Shown piece by piece: positions 30,478 to 30,570 of a stretch of DNA of 30,570 nucleotides; positions within the stretch are counted from its first letter, which is position 1, and every line of letters starts with the position of its first letter. The DNA comes from Candidatus Sungbacteria bacterium RIFCSPHIGHO2_02_FULL_52_23 (GTDB taxonomy: Bacteria; Patescibacteriota; Minisyncoccia; Sungbacterales; HO2-52-23): the NCBI GenBank assembly GCA_001820655.1, contig MHQM01000025.1, positions 1-30,570 on the forward strand, given 5' to 3'. Below the pieces are notes generated by a model that worked only from the letters and a program-made list of their open reading frames with translations, was not told the origin of the DNA and made no database searches. A program made the position numbers and the translations under genes.

Positions 30478-30570
30478 AGACCTACTGCGTAAAGATTGTT
30501 CTGCTGCAATTTCCAGATTTCGGCTACGACTTTGAAAAAATTATTCAACATATACGCCGTATATGCCTCA
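30478..30570. repeat. Foldback MITE-like element, copy 3 (cut by window end)
   Basis: Begins AGACCTACTGCGTAAAG and continues with CCAGATTTCGGCTACGACTTTG and the central CATATACGCCGTATATG, matching the left arm of copy 1. The terminal block has diverged (GCGTAAAG for GATTAAAT). The right arm lies outside the window. Confidence 0.8.

Overview
The window looks like a piece of a Candidate Phyla Radiation (Patescibacteria, Parcubacteria-like) chromosome. The genes are tightly packed and often overlap by 4 nt (ATGA). Several proteins are short versions of their families (a RecO reduced to its N-terminal part, a half-size MFS protein, a compact IF3). Most starts lack a Shine-Dalgarno sequence, and some promoters sit so close to the start codon that the mRNAs must be leaderless or nearly so. 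TGA is used as a stop (metG, rpmI, smpB), so the UGA=Gly code of Gracilibacteria/Absconditabacteria does not apply.

Layout. 1-5803 (minus): metG, then a DUF4258/DUF2283 toxin-antitoxin-like pair, a small membrane protein, tatD and the start of leuS. A complete 2,078-bp IS1595-family element (2063-4140) with 29-bp terminal inverted repeats and an 8-bp target duplication splits the DUF4258 gene. 5867-8420: a foldback MITE-like element, an AI-2E-family transporter and an M16 peptidase. 8760-11764: the centrepiece, a stand-alone type V CRISPR locus. It holds a compact CasX-like (Cas12e-related) effector of 855 aa whose first RuvC catalytic Asp is Asn, a promoter overlapping its stop codon, a structured RNA with a 12-bp anti-repeat (candidate tracrRNA), and a four-repeat array with drifting repeats. 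No cas1, cas2 or cas4 is present. 11894-19463 (minus): an operon-like run ileS, a membrane protein, short recO, a surface-anchored protein and glyS. 19558-20103: a winged-helix/Cas2-like (PaaX-type) regulator flanked by two copies of one palindrome. 20201-21841: argS. 21905-23837 (plus): smpB, ssrA (tmRNA), infC, rpmI, rplT, a translation cluster in which the smpB stop lies inside the tmRNA acceptor stem. 23866-30466: NUDIX hydrolase, PolX, half-MFS, msrB, an aromatic amino-acid permease, a LOG/SLOG protein and a beta-CASP metallo-hydrolase, with two more copies of the foldback element.

The gene content is mostly translation (five aminoacyl-tRNA synthetases, trans-translation, IF3, L35, L20) with accessory inserts. 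Two further themes run through the window. First, seven-nucleotide tandem repeats and short palindromes are inserted in frame inside conserved genes (tatD, ileS, argS, leuS). Second, there is a family of foldback elements with 3-bp target duplications. The most likely undescribed system is the CasX-like locus: if the Asp-to-Asn change is real, it may bind DNA under RNA guidance without cutting it.
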